Shown here piece by piece: positions 34,739 to 42,670 of a stretch of 64,000 bases of DNA. Source of the stretch: Spartobacteria bacterium (lineage in GTDB: Bacteria > Verrucomicrobiota > Verrucomicrobiia > Chthoniobacterales > UBA10450); contig PNAA01000034.1 of assembly GCA_003169975.1 (NCBI GenBank), forward strand, positions 124,001-188,000, in the 5' to 3' direction. The stretch's first letter is position 1; each line of letters starts with the position of its first letter. A program made the position numbers and the translations under genes. Under the pieces are notes generated by a model that was given only the letters and a program-made list of their open reading frames with translations, was not told where the DNA came from and did not search any database.

Positions 34739-35101
34739 TCACGTCTTCTTATTCACCTGCCCAAACCCATTTACAACCGCAAACGCCTCTTCAAGATCTC
34801 TTCCGAAACTGACCATTCCTCCCTCGTGCCCAGCCATCGCAATCCTTCTTTTTCTCACATCTGTCATCTCAAAAAGGCGCCGCACCTCGGCCGCCATTTC
34901 GGGCGTCCCGTAATCAACCGCCTCCGAGGTCGTCGGAACCTGGCCGAGCAGCGCCGCCCACAATTTGAGACTGTGGCCATGGATAATCGCCCGCACCTCA
35001 GGCGCCGATTCGTAAACAGCGGCGTGGGTTAGCGATTCCGATGAGGCAATGGTTAAACCCTCGCACTGGAGCCAGTTCCCTCCAAGATCGTAGGCTACCA
35101 C
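34739..35101 (-). pseudogene. class II aldolase/adducin-family fragment (5' truncated)
   Basis: The C-terminal 120 residues of a class II aldolase are readable: 'GLTIASSESLTHAAVYES', the zinc-site 'VRAIIHGHSLKLWAALLG', 'VDYGTPEMAAEV' and 'AMAGHEGGMVSFGRDLEEAF'. The expected first 70-80 residues, with the earlier part of the phosphate and zinc site, are missing. In their place lies dispersed-repeat sequence (35102-35250). The fragment is 12 nt from the broken FAD oxidase, so this whole 33.3-35.3 kb stretch looks like decaying accessory DNA. Confidence 0.75.
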
Positions 35102-35260
35102 CCTCGCGGGCCGGCTGCGGCTCGGTGCAGGCTCCAAGTCTTCGCTCGTTCGGCGTGTTTCCGCCGCGGAGGTTTTCGGTCGGATCAACGGGATCCCGCG
35201 ACTGCGCCCGGGATGACCTCGCCGCTTCCTCCTTTGGCCTTCACTATTGATTTGCGTTGC
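35102..35260. repeat. dispersed-repeat sequence replacing the aldolase 5' end
   Basis: Conceptual translation gives low-complexity Arg/Pro/Ser strings. The DNA contains 'GGATCCCGCGACTGCGCCCG' then GGATGACC, the style of dispersed repeat also met at 6855-6900 and 30505-30540. It abuts the truncated aldolase and precedes the ACT-domain gene. No gene of its own is visible. Confidence 0.5.
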
Positions 35261-35308
35261 TCTCGCCCGCGGCGGCATACTGCCGGGCTCGCTTGTTCAC
35301 GTTTTTTT

Positions 35309-35779
35309 ATGGCTCTCGATTTCCCTGAAACCACTTCCAAGATCGACGGTCCGCTGGTCAAGCAATTCTCCGTTTTCCTACCGAACAAGGTGGGAGCGCT
35401 GCTCGACATTGTGAAGCTGCTCAGCGCCCGCAATACCCATTTGGTCGCGCTCAGCATCGCGGAGTCGACCGACTCGGCGATCGCGCGCATCGTGGTGAGC
35501 GATCCGGAGACGGCGGAGAATATTTTTCTCGAGCACGACGTCCCGTTTGGGGTCTGCTCGCTGGTGGTGGTGGAGTTGCGAGAGGTGGCGACCGAGCTGG
35601 CAAAGTTGCTCGCCGCGCTCCTCATGGCGGAGGTGAACATGCATTTCAGCTATCCCCTTCTCACCCGCCCGCACGGGCGCGCCGCACTCGTGCTCCACGT
35701 GGACGACACGGAATGCGCCTGCTCGGTGCTCCAGGGCGAAGGCTTTAAGCTGCTGAGCCAGGCGGATATCTCCCGTTAA
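35309..35779 (+). CDS. tandem ACT-domain protein
   Basis: From ATG at 35309 the protein is 156 aa. The first ACT repeat is 'QFSVFLPNKVGALLDIVKLLSARNTHLVALSIAES..SAIARIVVSD', with the usual beta-alpha-beta-beta-alpha-beta order and the Pro-Gly-like turn 'NKVGALLDI'. A second, weaker repeat starts at 'VVVELREVATELAKLLAALL' and ends 'ALVLHVDDTECACSVLQGEGF'. There is no catalytic domain. Such proteins bind amino acids or act as regulatory subunits. It starts the long plus-strand run that continues to 42.6 kb. Confidence 0.88.
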   Translation: MALDFPETTSKIDGPLVKQFSVFLPNKVGALLDIVKLLSARNTHLVALSIAESTDSAIARIVVSDPETAENIFLEHDVPFGVCSLVVVELREVATELAKLLAALLMAEVNMHFSYPLLTRPHGRAALVLHVDDTECACSVLQGEGFKLLSQADISR

Positions 35780-35783
35780 TTTC

Positions 35784-35829
35784 GCCGCGGCTTTTCGTTT
35801 TCGCTCCCTTCTGCCGGGAGCGCCGCGGC
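35784..35829 (+). terminator. nested hairpin after the ACT gene
   Basis: Two stems nest: GCCGCGGC (35784-35791) with GCCGCGGC (35822-35829), and inside it CGCTCCC/GGGAGCG. It lies 5 nt after the ACT stop. There is no U tract, so termination is a guess from position and stem strength. Confidence 0.4.
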
Positions 35830-35873
35830 TCCGACGTTGACACTCCGGAGTCTCCTCGCTACAAGACGACCCG

Positions 35874-37016
35874 ATGCGCGCGGTCTCTCTTCTCCATGGC
35901 AGTAGATCGCAGCAAACTTTCGTCGCCGCGATGGCGCTTCTGGTTGCGGTCGCCGCGGCGCAAATCCTCAGCGCGCTTTACCTCTCGACCCGGCATCCGG
36001 GCGAGCCACCATCGGATTCGCCGCAAAACGCGGCGGTCGCCCGCCTCTTCAAACAGTCGTTGCCCACGCCCCCGGCCGCGCCCGTGACCGTGCCCGCGGT
36101 CGAGGGCGTGCCGCGGGCGACGGTCCGGCGGGTGCAGGCTCCGCCGGCCTCGGTGGCCGAAACGCTTTTGCGCGTGGCGCGGGGTTTCCGCGACCGCGGC
36201 GATACGACCAACGCGATCGCGAAGTTGCAGCAAGCCACCGCGCTCGACCCTGGGAACCCTGAGATCCTCGCGGAACTGGCGTTGACCTACGAATCGATGC
36301 AGCTCTTCGATCGCTCGAACGAGGCCTGGCGGCGCCTCCAGTCGTTAGGCTCGGCGGTTGGTCCGCTCTATGAACTGGCCGAAGTCAAGCTGCGGGTGGG
36401 CGTGCCCGCGCAGAGCAATGCACTCACGGCCAACGGATCGCCCGCCCCGGCCGGCGCGCCCCCCAGCGACGCCGCAGGGATTCCCGACGGATCGACCTTC
36501 GGCATCTCCGAGGTGACACTGAAAACCGAGCCCGATCCTGATGCCGAGACAAAGCTTTTGTTGCGCGTCGGAGTCAAGGCGCGGCCCGACACGCCAATCG
36601 ATCACACCAAGGTAAAAATCCAGGTTTTCTTCTACGACACGGTGAACAACGATCAGGTCGCCCTGACCAACGCGGACGTCAGCTATGAATGGGTCACGCC
36701 CGGACACGATTGGGCCGACACCGGGACGGAGGTGCTCGATGTCACCTACCTGCGCCCCAAGCGCAACGAGCCGGCGCCGGGCACCGCGCTGGCGAACCAG
36801 CCGGTGGAAGTGCCGGATTCGGTGGAGAAGGCAAAACTGGCCGCGCGCAAATCATCATCCGCCGCCGCGCTCCTGCCGACGAGCGAGAGCGGCCCGCGGG
36901 CCTACCTCGGCTACATCGTGCGGGTTTATTACCAGGACCAATTGCAAGCGGTCCGGGCCGAGCCGACGCGGTTGCTCAATCTTTACCCGCCGCCCTTCAC
37001 CGCCCCGCCGCAGTAA
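35874..37016 (+). CDS. single-pass membrane protein with TPR and beta-rich domain
   Basis: The 380 aa protein has a membrane anchor near residues 15-37 (FVAAMALLVAVAAAQILSALYL). A Pro/Ala/Val-rich linker leads to two TPR units (FRDRGDTTNAIAKLQQATALDPGNPEILAELALTYESM) and a C-terminal beta-rich domain ('FGISEVTLKTEPDPDAETKL', 'IQVFFYDTVNNDQVALTN', 'YLGYIVRVYYQDQLQAV'). No named family is recognised. The periplasmic domain resembles a binding or scaffolding module. Its stop overlaps the start of the next gene (TAATG), so the two proteins are probably made together. Confidence 0.85.
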   Translation: MRAVSLLHGSRSQQTFVAAMALLVAVAAAQILSALYLSTRHPGEPPSDSPQNAAVARLFKQSLPTPPAAPVTVPAVEGVPRATVRRVQAPPASVAETLLRVARGFRDRGDTTNAIAKLQQATALDPGNPEILAELALTYESMQLFDRSNEAWRRLQSLGSAVGPLYELAEVKLRVGVPAQSNALTANGSPAPAGAPPSDAAGIPDGSTFGISEVTLKTEPDPDAETKLLLRVGVKARPDTPIDHTKVKIQVFFYDTVNNDQVALTNADVSYEWVTPGHDWADTGTEVLDVTYLRPKRNEPAPGTALANQPVEVPDSVEKAKLAARKSSSAAALLPTSESGPRAYLGYIVRVYYQDQLQAVRAEPTRLLNLYPPPFTAPPQ

Positions 37017-38479
37017 TGCAGTTGTTGATTGTTCATCACGAGGCGGAGATCGGGCAGGCTCTGCGCGAGATGCTGCGGGAATATACCGCGCACGCGATCG
37101 AATTCGTGGCGACCGAGAGCGCCGCCTTCGAATGGGCCGCGCAAGGCCCGGAATGCCAGCTCCTCGTCACTGAACTGGAGAGCGACGACGTCGACGGCCT
37201 CACCCTTGCCGGTTCGTTAGGCGAAAAGTTTGCGCGGCTCCACACCTTTTTCCTGCCCGCGTATCCGTTGTCCGCGCAGCAGCTCGAGGTCGCGAACACG
37301 AAGATTTTTCCCGAGCCGATCGATGGCGAGCGGCTCCTGCAGGCAGTCGAGCGCGTGGCCGAAACCCCGGGCGCGCCGGATCTTTTTCACATCATCGATC
37401 TTCTCCAGATGTGTTGCCTGAGCGGCAAGAGCGGCGGCGTGCAATTGGTCGCCGGGGCGGAAGCGGGGGTCGTCTACCTGCGCAACGGCGAGCTGCGCCA
37501 CGCGGAGACGGCGCGCTCGCGCGGGTTGGAGGCGATCTACCAAATGCTGCGCTGGGGCCCTTACTCGGAGTTTGCTTACGATGCGAATGCCAGCCCGGCT
37601 GAGCAAACGATCGACATCGGCTGGGACGCCGCCTTGATCGAGGTGGTGATGCGCGAGCGCGAAGAACAGGCGCTCCAACCCGGCCCCGCGGCCGAGCCGG
37701 AAATCTCGACCGCGCTCCTTCCTCCGGAGCCCGATCTGACCGGCCAGCAATTCGGCACTTATCGGGTCGGGCGGAAGTTGACCGAAAGCTTTTGGGACAA
37801 GGTCTACGAGGCGGAACAAACGTCGATCGGGCGCCCGGTCGCGCTCCATGTCTTGCGCAGCAGCCTGCGCGAGAGCCCGGAGCGCGCGCAGGAATTTCTC
37901 GATACCGCGAGCGCGAACGCGAATATCCGGCACCCGGCTATCCTCCCGGTCTACGAAGCGGGCGAGTACGACGGCACTTATTTTTACGCGCGCGAGTTTG
38001 TCATCGGGCGGACCGTTTATGAGATCAAGGCGAGCGGCCTGACGATCACGGAAACGATCGCCCTCCGGATCGTGCGCGCGATCGCGGAAGCGCTGGCCCA
38101 TCTCGACGATCACGGGATCATGCACGCGCCGCTCCGGCTTTCGCGCATCTTCATCACGCCTAACGACGAGGCGAAACTGGCCGACATCGCGGTCGCGAAT
38201 CCGGCCATAGCGCAGCTCGCGCCCGCCCAGAGCGAGATCCAGATGGTCGGCCGCATGCTCATCCCGATGACGAAAGCGACCGCCATCCCGGGGAGTGGCC
38301 GCGTCCTCACCCTCATCCACCAGATGCAAACTTCCGGCGAGGGCGCGATCACCAGTTGGGGCGCGCTGGCGCAGGAAGCGAGGAATCTCGCCACCATCGT
38401 CGGGCCGCCCCCGCCGCTCCTTTCCCCCCGCAAAACCGGCGTCCTCGACAAGGTGAAACTCTGGGGAAAGCGCGGCTGA
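37016..38479 (+). CDS. degenerate receiver-DUF4388-pseudokinase protein
   Basis: From ATG at 37016 the protein is 487 aa. Residues 1-115 resemble a receiver domain ('MQLLIVHHEAEIGQALREML'), but the phospho-acceptor region reads 'LLVTELESDDVDGL' and lacks the usual Asp. Residues 125-225 look like DUF4388/PATAN ('LFHIIDLLQMCCLSGKSGGVQLV ... GVVYLRNGELRHAET'). From residue 240 comes a Ser/Thr-kinase fold without catalytic residues: VAxK reads 'VALHVLR', HRDLKPxN reads 'MHAPLRLSRIFI' and DFG reads 'LADIA'. It is therefore a pseudokinase, most likely a signalling scaffold. It overlaps the TPR gene by 1 nt. Confidence 0.87.
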   Translation: MQLLIVHHEAEIGQALREMLREYTAHAIEFVATESAAFEWAAQGPECQLLVTELESDDVDGLTLAGSLGEKFARLHTFFLPAYPLSAQQLEVANTKIFPEPIDGERLLQAVERVAETPGAPDLFHIIDLLQMCCLSGKSGGVQLVAGAEAGVVYLRNGELRHAETARSRGLEAIYQMLRWGPYSEFAYDANASPAEQTIDIGWDAALIEVVMREREEQALQPGPAAEPEISTALLPPEPDLTGQQFGTYRVGRKLTESFWDKVYEAEQTSIGRPVALHVLRSSLRESPERAQEFLDTASANANIRHPAILPVYEAGEYDGTYFYAREFVIGRTVYEIKASGLTITETIALRIVRAIAEALAHLDDHGIMHAPLRLSRIFITPNDEAKLADIAVANPAIAQLAPAQSEIQMVGRMLIPMTKATAIPGSGRVLTLIHQMQTSGEGAITSWGALAQEARNLATIVGPPPPLLSPRKTGVLDKVKLWGKRG

Positions 38480-38529
38480 TTCGGCCGCCCGCCTTTCATC
38501 TCCCGGGAGTTGCGGTATTTTACGCGTCT

Positions 38530-39393
38530 ATGACCCGGTCTCTGGCACTCGCTGTGCTTTTTTTGGCAACCGTCACGGCGCGGGCCCAGATCGAGGTGGA
38601 TTTGAAATTCAAACGACTCCAATACATCGCCTATGAGCCGGTGATCGCGACCGTCACGATCACGAACCTGGCCGGGCGTGACATCGAGCTACGCGACGAT
38701 AACGACCAGCATTGGCACGGCTTCGAAGTGACCGCCAATGAAGGCCGCACCCTCGCCCCGCTCCACCAGCGCTCGGAGCCGCCCTTGAAAATCGCGGCCG
38801 GCACTTCCGTCACCCGCAAGATCGATCTCACCCCGCTCTTTCCGATCACGGACCTCGGCGTTTATCACGCTCGCGCGAATGTTTTCTTCGCCGATTTGAA
38901 CAAGTTTTTTTACGCGCGCGCCAGGGTTTTCGAGGTGACCAACGCGCGTCCGATCTGGCAGCGGACAGTGGGCGACCCGGGAGCCGACGGGGTGCGCACT
39001 TATTCGCTGATGACGAATCGTTTTCCCGATCACACCTCGCTCTACGTGCGGGTGGAGGACAAGGCGAACAGCCTCGTCTACGCGACCTACTCGTTAGGCC
39101 GGCTCATTTCCTTCGACGAACCGCACGCCGAAGTGGATCGCAACAATCAGCTGCACGTCCTGCAATGTTCCGCGCCCCGGGTCTGGTCCTATTCCGTCAT
39201 CGGCCTCGATGGACGCTTGCTGAAACACACCACCTACGCGCAGACGCGCAGCTCGCCCCATCTCAACCGCGCGGCTGACGGCAAGGTGGCAGTCGCGGGA
39301 GGAATGATCGATCTGCCGGTCGCGCCGGCGACCCCGGGAAAAGCGGCGCCAAAGTTATCCGACCGGCCGGCTGATCTGCCGCCGGAAGACTGA
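38530..39393 (+). CDS. secreted protein of unknown function
   Basis: From ATG at 38530 the protein is 287 aa. The signal peptide is 'MTRSLALAVLFLATVTARAQ'. An Ig-like beta region follows ('EVDLKFKRLQYIAYEPVIATVTITNLAGRDIELRD') of the kind found in alpha-2-macroglobulin-type or DUF-like extracellular proteins. The second half has 'SLYVRVEDKANSLVYATYSLGRLI' and 'VWSYSVIGLDGRLLKHTTYAQ'. The end is Pro/Ala-rich. I do not recognise a named family. It is 50 nt after the pseudokinase gene and 5 nt before the amidase gene, so it is part of that operon. Confidence 0.85.
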   Translation: MTRSLALAVLFLATVTARAQIEVDLKFKRLQYIAYEPVIATVTITNLAGRDIELRDDNDQHWHGFEVTANEGRTLAPLHQRSEPPLKIAAGTSVTRKIDLTPLFPITDLGVYHARANVFFADLNKFFYARARVFEVTNARPIWQRTVGDPGADGVRTYSLMTNRFPDHTSLYVRVEDKANSLVYATYSLGRLISFDEPHAEVDRNNQLHVLQCSAPRVWSYSVIGLDGRLLKHTTYAQTRSSPHLNRAADGKVAVAGGMIDLPVAPATPGKAAPKLSDRPADLPPED

Positions 39394-39398
39394 TTGCG

Positions 39399-40331
39399 AT
39401 GCCGGCGAAACCATTTCGCGCGCCACAGCGCGCCCCGCTCTTCGCTCTGGTGGCGTTCGCTCTCGCGCTCCTTGCTTTCCTGCCTGCACCGGCCTCGTCA
39501 GCGAGCGGAAACTCTACCACCGTGGTGATCGATGCCGGCCATGGCGGGTTCGACCGCGGCGGAATTCCGGGCCAGTCGGTGGCGGAAAAAAGCATGACGC
39601 TCGACGTGGCCCTGCTGTTGCGCAAAATCCTGCGCGACGCCGGTTATCGCGTAGTCATGACGCGCGACAGCGATGTCTTCGTCACGCTCGGCGACCGGGT
39701 GCGCATTGCGAACAGCTACAGCCACGCCATTTTCGTCTGCATCCATTTCAACTCCGCCTCGCGCGCCGGCGCGAATGGGATTGAGACCTATTATTACAGC
39801 AACCAGAGCGCCGCGCTGGCCGCGAGCATTCACCGGCAAGTCGTCGCGGGAACGACTTCGGAAAATCGCGGCATCCGTCGGCGTGGCTACTTCGTTCTGC
39901 GCCGCACCACCGTCCCGGCCGTGCTCGTGGAGTGCGGATTCCTGACCAATCCGACCGAAGCGCGGCTCGCGCTGCAAAGCAGTTATCGCGAGCAGCTGGC
40001 CGAACGGATCGCCAACGGCGTCATGAATAAACCAGCGCCGCGCAATCGACCGGTCGTGGCCGGTCTGATGCACGTCGTCCCACCCGTCGAGCAACCGTTT
40101 AACTCCAACGATTTTGTCCGGGCGGACCCGGAGCGGACGCGGTTATCTCATCATTCCAGCAAATCCTCGAAGAAGAGCAGCAGCCGCAAAAAATCCTCTT
40201 CCGGTTCAAAAAAGAAAAAGTCTTCCACCAGCAGCTCGAAAAAGAAAAGCTCGAGCAGCACGAAGAAGAAGGAGAGTTCCTCCAGCACGACGAAAAAGAA
40301 AAAAAAGAAACCGGCGGAATCCGACGAATAA
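39399..40331 (+). CDS. N-acetylmuramoyl-L-alanine amidase (Amidase_3) with Ser/Lys tail
   Basis: The 310 aa protein has a signal peptide, then an Amidase_3 zinc hydrolase domain: 'VVIDAGHGGFDRGGIPGQSV' (first zinc His), 'EKSMTLDVALLLRKIL' (Glu), 'IFVCIHFNSASRAGANGIE' (second zinc His) and 'PAVLVECGFLTNPTEARLAL' (catalytic Glu). It cleaves the peptide stem from peptidoglycan in the periplasm during cell separation. The last 65 residues are nearly pure Ser and Lys (SSKSSKKSSSRKKSSSGSK and so on), an unusual basic tail that may bind anionic polymers. Confidence 0.94.
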   Translation: MPAKPFRAPQRAPLFALVAFALALLAFLPAPASSASGNSTTVVIDAGHGGFDRGGIPGQSVAEKSMTLDVALLLRKILRDAGYRVVMTRDSDVFVTLGDRVRIANSYSHAIFVCIHFNSASRAGANGIETYYYSNQSAALAASIHRQVVAGTTSENRGIRRRGYFVLRRTTVPAVLVECGFLTNPTEARLALQSSYREQLAERIANGVMNKPAPRNRPVVAGLMHVVPPVEQPFNSNDFVRADPERTRLSHHSSKSSKKSSSRKKSSSGSKKKKSSTSSSKKKSSSSTKKKESSSSTTKKKKKKPAESDE

Positions 40332-40332
40332 A

Positions 40333-41847
40333 TTGCACTCGCCCATCATCACTCCCGCGCAGATGCGCGCGGCCGAGGAAGCGGCCTTGGCCCGCGGAAT
40401 CACGGCGGAGGCGCTGATGGACCAGGCGGGCGAACGGATCGCTCGGGCGCTCACCAGGTTTTTCCCGCGTGCCGGAAAGTGCATTGTCTTCGCGGGCAAG
40501 GGACACAACGCGGGCGATGCCCTGGTCGCCGCGCGCTGGCTGGCCGAAGCGGGTTGGAGGATCGAAACGCGTCTGACCTTTTCGGAGAAGGAACTGAGTG
40601 CCCTAACGAGTGAGAAGTTGCGCGAGCTACGCGATCAGGAATGTGGGAGGGGCCTTAGTGCCCCGATTGACGCGACCCCGGGGATCGGGGCACCAAGGCC
40701 CCTCCCACATTCCCAGACCATTATCCTCGACGGGCTGCTCGGCCTCGGCGCGCACCCGCCGCTCCGCGAGCCGATTCGGAGCGCGTGTCGCGAAATCAAC
40801 TCGTTACGCGCCGAAGCCTATGTCATCGCGATCGACCTGCCGACCGGCCTGGACGGTGACTCGGGCGCGGCGGATCCGGATTGTGTCCGCGCCGATTTCA
40901 CGATCACGGTCGGCGGCGCGAAGCGCGGTTTGGTCGCGGATTCCGCGATTGATTTTGTCGGCCGGCTGGAAGTGGTTCTGCTCGACGAGCTGCGGGCGGG
41001 GGACCCGGGCGGGGGCGAGGTGGCGATCCCCGAATCGCTGCGTTACCTCCTGCCGCGCCGCAAATATTCCGCTTACAAAAATCAGTTCGGCCGCATCGGC
41101 ATCGTCGCCGGCTCGCGTGGCTTCACCGGCGCGGCGGTCATGTGTTCGTTAGGCGCGCTGCGCGCCGGCGCGGGTTTGGTGGAGCTCTTTGTCCCGGAAG
41201 AGATTTACGGAATCGTGGCCACGGCCGCTGCTCCCGAAGTGATGGTCAAGCCGGTCCAATCCTACGATTCACTTCTGGAAGAACCGATCGATGTTTGGGC
41301 GCTCGGCCCGGGTCTGGGCAAAGCCCGCGCTGGGGAGATTCTCGCGCTCATCCGCGACGCGAAACAACCGATGGTGGTCGACGCCGATGGTCTCAACATT
41401 CTGGCGGAGAACAGCGCGACGCTCAACGAGTTGCAGGGCGCGCGCCTGCTCACCCCCCATCCGGGCGAAATGCAGCGGCTCTTTCCGACCGCTAAAATGT
41501 CGCGCGCGGAAATCGCGACGAAGTTTTGCGCGCAGCACACTCTGACCCTGCTCCTGAAAGGCAGCCGCACGATTGTCGCCGAGGCCGGGCGGCCGCTGAG
41601 CTACAACACGACCGGCAATCCCGGGATGGCGACGGGCGGGATGGGCGACGTGCTCACCGGGGTGTGCGCGGCGCTCCTCGGCGCGAAACTGTTGCCTCAC
41701 GACGCCGCCCGGGTCGGCGCCTGGCTCTGCGGGCGCGCGGCGGAGCTCGCTGTCTGCAATGGCCATGCGAGTGAAGAATCGCTCCTGCCCGGCGACGTGC
41801 TCGATCACCTCGGAGCAGCGTTTTCCGACCTTCGCGAGTGTCGTTAG
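40333..41847 (+). CDS. nnr: bifunctional NAD(P)H-hydrate epimerase/dehydratase
   Basis: From TTG at 40333, 1 nt after the amidase stop, the protein is about 504 aa; ATG at 40363 would clip the conserved 'ITPAQMRAAEE'. The N-terminal epimerase domain (YjeF_N) has 'IVFAGKGHNAGDALVAARW' and 'IAIDLPTGLDGDSG'. The C-terminal dehydratase domain (YjeF_C) has 'GIVAGSRGFTGAAVMC', 'VDADGLNIL', 'LLTPHPGEMQRLF' and 'NTTGNPGMATGGMGDVLTG'. Together they repair damaged NAD(P)HX. Residues about 102-127 (ECGRGLSAPIDATPGIGAP) come from a palindromic DNA element inserted in frame. The stop codon TAG lies inside a TCGTTAGGC motif. Confidence 0.95.
   Translation: MHSPIITPAQMRAAEEAALARGITAEALMDQAGERIARALTRFFPRAGKCIVFAGKGHNAGDALVAARWLAEAGWRIETRLTFSEKELSALTSEKLRELRDQECGRGLSAPIDATPGIGAPRPLPHSQTIILDGLLGLGAHPPLREPIRSACREINSLRAEAYVIAIDLPTGLDGDSGAADPDCVRADFTITVGGAKRGLVADSAIDFVGRLEVVLLDELRAGDPGGGEVAIPESLRYLLPRRKYSAYKNQFGRIGIVAGSRGFTGAAVMCSLGALRAGAGLVELFVPEEIYGIVATAAAPEVMVKPVQSYDSLLEEPIDVWALGPGLGKARAGEILALIRDAKQPMVVDADGLNILAENSATLNELQGARLLTPHPGEMQRLFPTAKMSRAEIATKFCAQHTLTLLLKGSRTIVAEAGRPLSYNTTGNPGMATGGMGDVLTGVCAALLGAKLLPHDAARVGAWLCGRAAELAVCNGHASEESLLPGDVLDHLGAAFSDLRECR
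40638..40713. repeat. palindromic element inserted in frame inside nnr
   Basis: Two 30-nt arms (40638-40667 and 40684-40713) are reverse complements with a single mismatch, around a 16-nt loop. The left arm begins GGAATGTGGGAGGGGCCTTA. The element adds about 25 codons between the helix 'EKLRELRDQ' and the core strand 'TIILDGLLGLG' of the epimerase domain without breaking the frame. It has the look of a REP/MITE-type element that landed in a surface loop. Confidence 0.85.
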
Positions 41848-41863
41848 GCTGCTGTCGGGCTGC

Positions 41864-42640
41864 ATGAAAAACATCATCGTGGTCGGCTACCCAAAAAGTG
41901 GATGCACCTGGGCAACACGGTTGGTGGCGGAGCTGGTGGGGTGTCCGGTGGCCGGCTTTTGGCGCCTGGAGAAAAAAGAAATTGCGATCGAGGGCGAAAA
42001 TCGGGTTTCAGATTTTCGTTGCTACAAATCGCATCATCAGCTCGCGGAGTTGCTGCTTCCCGCGGACGAGATCAAAAAGAATGTGATCTATGTCCTGCGG
42101 GATCCGCGCGACATCGCGATCTCCGGAGCGCATCATTTTACCTTCCGTCCTTATCCCAGGCTGGCCCGCCTTTTCCATGGGGCCCGGCGGCTGAAAAAAA
42201 TCTATCAGCGCGCGCTCTACCCGCTGGTGGCCAACCAGGACTATCGGCTGGGAAGAATGACGACCGCATTGCTCGAGGGCTGCGCCGAGGTCCACAACTG
42301 GTGTCGGGTTTCGTGGCAGGAACATTGGCAACCGTATCAGGAAGCAGGTGTCCCGATCGTCCGTTACGAAGACCTGCTCGCGAATCCAAGGGAAGAAGCG
42401 CGCCGTATCCTGCATCACCTCGGAATCGAACGAACGAGAGAAGAAATCGCAACCGCGGTCCACAATCAATCATTCGAGCGCAAGAAAGAAACGCTGCTGC
42501 AAAGCGGCGAAACGGGCCGGGCGAAATTTCTCCGGGTGGGAAAGAGCGGGCAGTGGCGCGAAAAACTTCCGGCCGATTTGCAGCGGCGCTTCAGCGAAGC
42601 ACTTCGCGCTGAGTTGGCCGCGTGGCATTACCCGGCCTAG
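41864..42640 (+). CDS. sulfotransferase-domain protein
   Basis: From ATG at 41864 the protein is 258 aa. The PAPS 5'-phosphosulfate loop is 'IIVVGYPKSGCTWATRLV', the 3'-phosphate region 'VIYVLRDPRDIAISGAHHF', and 'VPIVRYEDLLANPREEARRI' is the third conserved block. 'RVGKSGQWREKLPADLQRRF' matches the usual C-terminal RKGxxGDWK motif. It transfers sulfate from PAPS to an unknown acceptor (glycan or lipid). It begins 16 nt after nnr and ends the plus-strand run. Confidence 0.93.
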   Translation: MKNIIVVGYPKSGCTWATRLVAELVGCPVAGFWRLEKKEIAIEGENRVSDFRCYKSHHQLAELLLPADEIKKNVIYVLRDPRDIAISGAHHFTFRPYPRLARLFHGARRLKKIYQRALYPLVANQDYRLGRMTTALLEGCAEVHNWCRVSWQEHWQPYQEAGVPIVRYEDLLANPREEARRILHHLGIERTREEIATAVHNQSFERKKETLLQSGETGRAKFLRVGKSGQWREKLPADLQRRFSEALRAELAAWHYPA

Positions 42641-42670
42641 CGCCGGCAGGCGGAGCGCCCGCCCTATAAC

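Noticed and set aside
35783-35873. Riboswitch in the gap before the TPR gene at 35874
   Set aside because: Only a simple nested hairpin is present, directly after a stop codon; no conserved aptamer pattern is recognisable.
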